64,000 nt of DNA, from positions 5,211,501 through 5,275,500 of the forward strand of contig NZ_CP108080.1 of NCBI RefSeq assembly GCF_036181745.1, given 5' to 3'. The translations under genes and the position numbers were made by a program. Below the pieces are notes generated by a model. That model searched no databases and had not been told where the DNA came from. It saw only the letters and a list, made by a program, of their open reading frames with translations. Below, one piece after another: positions 59,660-64,000 of this stretch; the stretch's first letter is position 1; each line of letters begins with the position of its first letter. This DNA is from Streptomyces sp. NBC_00259. Lineage in GTDB: Bacteria > Actinomycetota > Actinomycetes > Streptomycetales > Streptomycetaceae.

Positions 59660-62656
59660 ATGCCCGCAGCGCGTAGGCACGTTGGAGCGACCGGGTCGCG
59701 TACCGTCACCATCAGTTTCGCGGGCTTCAACCGCGCCTGGGCGGCATGGATCGGCGACCGGCTCGAACGACGCGGCATGCGCGTGGTCTTCCAGCGCTGG
59801 GACCCACCCGTGCAGACCCCGCTGGAAGAGAACCTGCAGGATCTGATGCTCGCCCCGGGCCGCATCCTCGTCCTGCTCAGCGACTGGTACTTCCAGCTCG
59901 GCCCGCGCAGCCACGAGGAGTGGAACCGCGCGCTGCGCGAGGTGGTCGCGGCCGAGCCCGACCGGTTCGCCGCTGTCTCCGTCACCACCTCTCCGCTGCC
60001 CGCCGCCACCGCCGTGCTCGCCGCCGCGGACCTCACCAACGTCGGCGCGGACGAGGCCGAACGCCGCCTCCTGTCGCGGCTCGACCTGCCCGACGACCCG
60101 CTCACCGAGCCCGTCGACGGACGGCCGGGCCCCCGCTACCCCGCCGACACCCCCGAGGTCTGGGGCGGCGTGCCACGCCGCAACACCCGCTTCACCGGCC
60201 GCGAGAGCCTGCTCAACTCGGCCTACCACGCCCTCCAGGAGGCGGGGTCCGGCGCCGGCGTCGTGACCCTGTACGGCATGTCGGGCGTGGGCAAGACCCA
60301 GCTCGCCGCCGAGTACGTGTACCGCTTCGGCTCCGAGTACGACGTCGTGTGGTGGGTGTCCGCCGAGAAGCGCGTCACCTACCGCCAGAAGCTCGCCGAA
60401 CTCGCCCCGGCGCTGGGCCTGTCCACCGGCGCCGAGTACGGCGAACGGCTGCGCGCCGTGCGGGACGCGCTGCGCCGCGGCGAGCCGTACCAGCGCTGGC
60501 TGCTGGTCCTCGACGGGGCCGACGAGCCGGAGCACATCTGGGACCTGGTGCCGACGGGCCCCGGCCATGTCCTGATCACCTCCCGCAACCCGGAGTGGAG
60601 CGAGCACAACAGCAACCTGCTGGAGGTGCCCGTCTACGACCGCGAGGAGTCGGTCGCGTTCATCCGGCGCCGCGCCCCGAGGCTCACCCACAACGAGGCG
60701 GACCAGCTGGCGGTGGCCCTGGAGGACCTCCCGCTGCTGCTCGACCAGACGGCCGGCTGGCTCAACGACTCCGACATGTCCGTCGACGAGTACATCGAAC
60801 TCCTCGAGGGCGGCATCGACTCGGACGTCGTCAAGGTCTCCGCCGACTTCCCGCTGGCCTTCCAGACCGCCTGGTCGATACTGCTGAACAAGCTCCGCGA
60901 GACCGTCCCCGAGTCCGTCGACCTGCTGCGCCTGTGCACGTTCTTCGCACCGGGCTCCGTTCCCGTGCGGCTGCTCAAGGAGATGCCGCCGGGTGTCATG
61001 CCGGAGTCGCTCTCCGGGCTGATGAACGACCCGCTGCTGTGGAACAAGGCGATCGCGCAGCTGCGTCAGTACTCGGTGGTGCGCCTGGAGTCGCACGAGT
61101 CGCTGGCGGACGAGGCGTCGACCTCCGGCGAGTCGCTCTATCTGCACCGCATGGTCCACCAGATCGTCCGCAAGGACATGCCGGAGCGGGACCGCGGTGA
61201 GTTCATCGAGGTCGTGCGGCGCGCCCTCGCCGGTGCCGAGCCCGGCCGCCCCACCGACACCCGGCTCTGGCCGCGGTACGCGGAGATCACCCCGCACCTC
61301 AAGTACGCGGACGTCCTCGGCAGCGAGGACCCGGCGGTCCACACCCTGGTCCTCAACTGCCTGCGCTACATGTACCTCTCCGGCGAGTACCGGGCGGGCA
61401 TCAAACTCGGCGAACGGGCCATGAACGCCTGGCGGGAGCTGCTCGGCGACACCCACCCGAGGATCTGGGACCTCAGCTACCACTACGCCAATCTGCTGCG
61501 CGCCGTCGGCGACTACGCCGGCACCGAGGCCATCGAGCGCGCCGCGGTCGAGCATCTGCGGACCGAACGGGGCCCGGAGGACCTGGAGCATCTGCGGGCC
61601 GCCGGCGGACTCGCGGCCGATCTGCGCGGCCTCGGCCGGTACGACGAGGCCCTGGAGCTGTCCGGCTGGATCCTCAGCGCCTATCGCGAACTCCTCGGCG
61701 ACCAGGACTCCCGTACCGTCAACGCCCAGAACAACCTGGCCACGTCGATGCGGCTGCTCGGCCGGTACGCCGAGTCCCTGGAGCTCAACCGGATCACCCT
61801 GGAGGCGCGCCGGCAGCTGCTGCGGCCCCGGCACGGCTGGACGCTCTACTCGGAGATCAACTACGCCACCGATCTGCGGCTGCTCGGCCGCTACAGCGAG
61901 GCCGAGTCGCTGCAGGCGCAGAGCGTCCGCGTGCACCGCCTCACCATGGGGCGGGACAACCCCCAGACCCTGCGGGCCGAGCACAACCTGGCCCTGTGCC
62001 AGTACCGCATGGGCGAACGCGCCAGGGCCGAGGAGCTGTTCACGCGCGTCCTGGAGCGCAGCGAACGCGTTCTCGGCGAGGGCGACCCGCTCACCATGAT
62101 GTTCGCGGCCAGCCAGTGCTGCTTCGCCCGCGAACACGGAGACATCGACCAGGCCAGGGACATAAGCGCACGGGTCGTCGGCGGCTACACGGACATGCTC
62201 GGCGAGAGCCATCCGTACGTGGCGGGCTCGCGCAGCAACCACGCCCTGATCCTGCGCAACGTCGGAGACCGGGAACAGGCCCATCTGCTCGTCGAGGAAG
62301 CGCTCGCCGACATGACCCGGGCCGTCGGCGAGAACCACCCGTGGACCCTGGGCTGCGCCATCAACGCCTCGGCGCTGCGCAATCTGGTGGGCGAGCCCGA
62401 GCGCGCGGCCGAGCTGACCGACGCCACGATCGGGCGGGCCACCGAGGCACTGGGCCGGACCCATCCGCTGACGCTCTCCTCGCGGATCGCCCACGCGGCC
62501 GATCTGCGGGCCCTGCGCGAGCGGCAGCGCGCGGACAAGATCGAGACGGAGGCGCTCGGCGACCTCGCGGCGACGCTGGGCGCCCAGCACGTCCACACGG
62601 TCTCCGCCCGCTCCAGGAACCGCCCCTACTGGGACTTCGAACCCCAGATGGTCTGA
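59660..62656 (+). CDS. TIR-STAND-TPR protein (FxSxx-COOH system TPR protein)
   Basis: This 998-aa NLR-like protein has an N-terminal TIR-like domain (13-130; TVTISFAGFNRAWAAWIGDRL, SDWYFQLG, then SHEEW with Glu87 at the catalytic Glu position). An NB-ARC/STAND NTPase follows with P-loop GMSGVGKT at 206-213 and Walker B region LLVLDGADEPEHI. About ten TPRs of the kinesin light-chain type run from 560 to 960 (RYDEALELSGWILSAYRELLG, RYAESLELNRITLEARRQLL). It is the usual last gene of Fxs loci. It could sense a threat or the modified peptide through its TPRs and use TIR for signalling or NAD+ cleavage. Confidence 0.88.
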   Translation: MPAARRHVGATGSRTVTISFAGFNRAWAAWIGDRLERRGMRVVFQRWDPPVQTPLEENLQDLMLAPGRILVLLSDWYFQLGPRSHEEWNRALREVVAAEPDRFAAVSVTTSPLPAATAVLAAADLTNVGADEAERRLLSRLDLPDDPLTEPVDGRPGPRYPADTPEVWGGVPRRNTRFTGRESLLNSAYHALQEAGSGAGVVTLYGMSGVGKTQLAAEYVYRFGSEYDVVWWVSAEKRVTYRQKLAELAPALGLSTGAEYGERLRAVRDALRRGEPYQRWLLVLDGADEPEHIWDLVPTGPGHVLITSRNPEWSEHNSNLLEVPVYDREESVAFIRRRAPRLTHNEADQLAVALEDLPLLLDQTAGWLNDSDMSVDEYIELLEGGIDSDVVKVSADFPLAFQTAWSILLNKLRETVPESVDLLRLCTFFAPGSVPVRLLKEMPPGVMPESLSGLMNDPLLWNKAIAQLRQYSVVRLESHESLADEASTSGESLYLHRMVHQIVRKDMPERDRGEFIEVVRRALAGAEPGRPTDTRLWPRYAEITPHLKYADVLGSEDPAVHTLVLNCLRYMYLSGEYRAGIKLGERAMNAWRELLGDTHPRIWDLSYHYANLLRAVGDYAGTEAIERAAVEHLRTERGPEDLEHLRAAGGLAADLRGLGRYDEALELSGWILSAYRELLGDQDSRTVNAQNNLATSMRLLGRYAESLELNRITLEARRQLLRPRHGWTLYSEINYATDLRLLGRYSEAESLQAQSVRVHRLTMGRDNPQTLRAEHNLALCQYRMGERARAEELFTRVLERSERVLGEGDPLTMMFAASQCCFAREHGDIDQARDISARVVGGYTDMLGESHPYVAGSRSNHALILRNVGDREQAHLLVEEALADMTRAVGENHPWTLGCAINASALRNLVGEPERAAELTDATIGRATEALGRTHPLTLSSRIAHAADLRALRERQRADKIETEALGDLAATLGAQHVHTVSARSRNRPYWDFEPQMV

Positions 62657-62685
62657 AGCACGAGGCGCGGGATCCCCGCACGCCG

Positions 62686-62724
62686 AAGGGCCCGGCCCGC
62701 GAATCCGTCGCGGGCCGGGCCCTT
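62686..62724 (+). terminator. 17-bp hairpin terminator closing the fxs/conflict locus
   Basis: 62686-62702 pairs perfectly with 62708-62724 around a 5-base loop; CG then TAC follow. It begins 30 bases after the TIR-STAND-TPR stop. Confidence 0.8.
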
Positions 62725-62846
62725 TCGTACGTCACGTTCGTACGTCGCGCACCGCGCGCTGTGGGCCAGAGCACGCCCTTGCCCCCTCCACGGCCGCGGA
62801 AGGATTCGTACGATGAGGGGCGAACCCCCACCAGAAAGGAGCAACC

Positions 62847-63053
62847 ATGTTCGGCGGTGCGTTGAACGAGCTGTTCGCTCCTGGGCGGCGGCACACCGAG
62901 GAGGAGCGGCGGCGTCAGGAGCTCACCCTGGAGGAGGCCGGTGACGCCGATCCCGGGCGGGGGCCGATAGACCTCGGCAGCGGGGTCGTGCTCATCCGGC
63001 TGCCCGCGGCGAGGGCCGGAGGACCGGCCGGTGCGGAGCCCGCCGACGGCTGA
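62847..63053 (+). CDS. Small DUF6191-like protein
   Basis: This 68-aa protein contains LNELFAPGRRHTEEERRRQELT and GDADPGRGPIDLGSGVV, a pattern I recognise from a short actinobacterial family (probably DUF6191). There is no known function. AAAGGAG lies 6 bases before the ATG, and TACGAT at 62809-62814 is a possible -10. It converges on the dehydrogenase gene. Confidence 0.68.
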   Translation: MFGGALNELFAPGRRHTEEERRRQELTLEEAGDADPGRGPIDLGSGVVLIRLPAARAGGPAGAEPADG

Positions 63054-63070
63054 CCGTCGTACAACATGCC

Positions 63071-63112
63071 GGAGGGCCCGGCTCCGCGATCACTCGCGGG
63101 GCCGGGCCCTCC
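63071..63112. terminator. 19-bp hairpin, bidirectional terminator
   Basis: 63071-63089 pairs with 63094-63112 around a 4-base loop with one wobble pair. It sits between converging genes. Confidence 0.8.
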
Positions 63113-63130
63113 GGTTCGTACAGCCGCTGA

Positions 63131-64000
63131 TCAGGCCTCGAAGACCTCGGCGACCAGCTGAGCCTGCTCCGCCTGGTGCCGCTTGGCCGAGCCGACCGCC
63201 GGGGAAGAGCCGTGCGGCCGCGAGATGCGGCGCAGGCGCTCGCCGTGCGGGACGTCCGCGCCGACCGCGAGGTCCAGGTGGTCGATCAGGTTGAGCGCGA
63301 TGAACGGCCAGGCACCCTGGTTCGCCGGCTCCTCCTGGGCCCACAGGTACTTCTCGGCGTTCGGGAACTTGGCGATCTCCTCCTGGAGCTCGGCACCCGG
63401 CAGCGGGTACAGACGCTCGAGGCGGATGATCGCGGTGTCGGTGGAGCCGCGCTTCTGACGCTCGGCCTCCAGGTCGTAGTAGACCTTGCCGGAGCAGAAG
63501 ACGACCTTGCGGACGGCCGTCGGGTCCACCGTCTCGTCGCCGATCACCGGGCGGAAGCCGCCGGTGAGGAACTCCTCCGCCTTGGACGCCGCGGCCTTCA
63601 GACGCAGCATCGACTTCGGGGTGAAGACGATGAGCGGCTTGTGGTGCGGGTTGTGGACCTGCCAGCGCAGCAGGTGGAAGTAGTTCGACGGCAGCGTCGG
63701 CATGGCGACCGTCATGTTGTTCTGCGCGCACATCTGGAGGAAGCGCTCCGGGCGGGCGGACGAGTGGTCCGGGCCCTGGCCCTCGTAGCCGTGCGGCAGG
63801 AGCAGCGTGACGCCGGAGGTCTGGCCCCACTTCTGCTCGGCCGAGGAGATGAACTCGTCGACGACGGTCTGCGCGCCGTTGACGAAGTCACCGAACTGGG
63901 CCTCCCACATGACCAGCGCTTCCGGGCGGGCCAGCGAGTAGCCGTACTCGAAGCCCATCGCCGCGTACTCGCTCAGGAGCGAGTCGTAGACGTTGTAGCG
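63131..64000 (-). CDS. sucA: 2-oxoglutarate dehydrogenase E1 / multifunctional KGD, C-terminal part
   Basis: The 290 residues visible are the transketolase-like C-terminal end of E1o: EYAAMGFEYGYSL, GVTLLLPHGYEGQGPDHSSARPERFLQ, PTLPSNYFHLLRWQ, KVVFCSGKVYYDL and EEPANQGAWPF. The frame runs off the window at 64000, so the start and any N-terminal acyltransferase domain (mycobacterial KGD and Streptomyces enzymes are fusions) cannot be seen. It oxidises 2-oxoglutarate in the TCA cycle. Confidence 0.92.
   Translation of the reverse strand, partial: RYNVYDSLLSEYAAMGFEYGYSLARPEALVMWEAQFGDFVNGAQTVVDEFISSAEQKWGQTSGVTLLLPHGYEGQGPDHSSARPERFLQMCAQNNMTVAMPTLPSNYFHLLRWQVHNPHHKPLIVFTPKSMLRLKAAASKAEEFLTGGFRPVIGDETVDPTAVRKVVFCSGKVYYDLEAERQKRGSTDTAIIRLERLYPLPGAELQEEIAKFPNAEKYLWAQEEPANQGAWPFIALNLIDHLDLAVGADVPHGERLRRISRPHGSSPAVGSAKRHQAEQAQLVAEVFEA

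Noticed and set aside
59474..62596. 1040-codon open frame on the minus strand opposite the TIR-STAND-TPR gene
   Set aside because: It is a GC-bias shadow: Val/Arg/Gly/Glu-rich with no domain, while the plus strand encodes a complete multidomain protein with correct codon bias.

Overview
The window is high-GC DNA with strong third-position GC bias, GTG/TTG starts, overlapping ATGA/GTGA junctions and actinobacterial families (DasABC, WblE, SigH, snapalysin, SodN/SodX, FxsAB). It is a Streptomyces chromosome core region. From memory, its gene order follows the dasA - sigH - sodN - malic enzyme - 2-oxoglutarate dehydrogenase stretch of S. coelicolor, interrupted by strain-variable insertions. No rRNA, tRNA or CRISPR array was seen.

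Layout. 1-7.1 kb: aminosugar uptake and catabolism (DasABC transporter, GH3 hexosaminidase, NagB, SIS isomerase) with DasR-type dre sites. 7.4-13 kb: sensing and stress regulation (PdtaS-like kinase, WblE, lipid kinase, SigH with its anti-sigma factor, UBP zinc finger). 13-16.2 kb: a cation/H+ antiporter, a PLP enzyme and an amidase. 16.4-19 kb: a family 2B encapsulin shell protein containing a cyclic-nucleotide-binding domain, followed by a polyprenyl synthase that is its probable cargo. 19-25.3 kb: an acetyltransferase, a reductase, hypotheticals, secreted snapalysin with a divergent LysR regulator, and an amidohydrolase.

25.5-33.4 kb: a 7.9-kb integrated island flanked by 22-bp imperfect direct repeats. 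The repeats are the last codons of sodN, so the attachment site is the 3' end of the nickel superoxide dismutase gene. The island carries a cst-like persulfide module (DUF302, CstB-like MBL-rhodanese, two more rhodaneses, TauE exporter, CstR-like repressor with four matching operators), a SHOCT protein, a multicopper oxidase, and a decayed tyrosine integrase next to attR. Integration leaves sodN intact but places its apparent native terminator 7.9 kb away.

33.4-49.2 kb: sodN/sodX, a CGNR regulator, a methyltransferase, a polar amino acid ABC transporter, malic enzyme, PhoD, an oxidoreductase, a GH5 glycosidase, an HTH/Clp-N pair with tandem operators, and a PadR/DUF4097 pair.

49.4-62.7 kb: the most striking region. 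Nine genes, eight of them co-directional in one run, appear to join an NTP-dependent conflict system (Trypco1, trypsin-EAD-VMAP-C, MoxR ATPase, vWA/TPR SAV_2336-type protein, TIR-STAND-TPR receptor) to a RiPP pathway (FxsA precursor, FxsB radical SAM/SPASM maturase, HExxH peptide hydroxylase). The precursor ends in FTNAF, a variant of the FxSxx terminus. The window closes with a small DUF6191-like gene and the C-terminal part of 2-oxoglutarate dehydrogenase E1.
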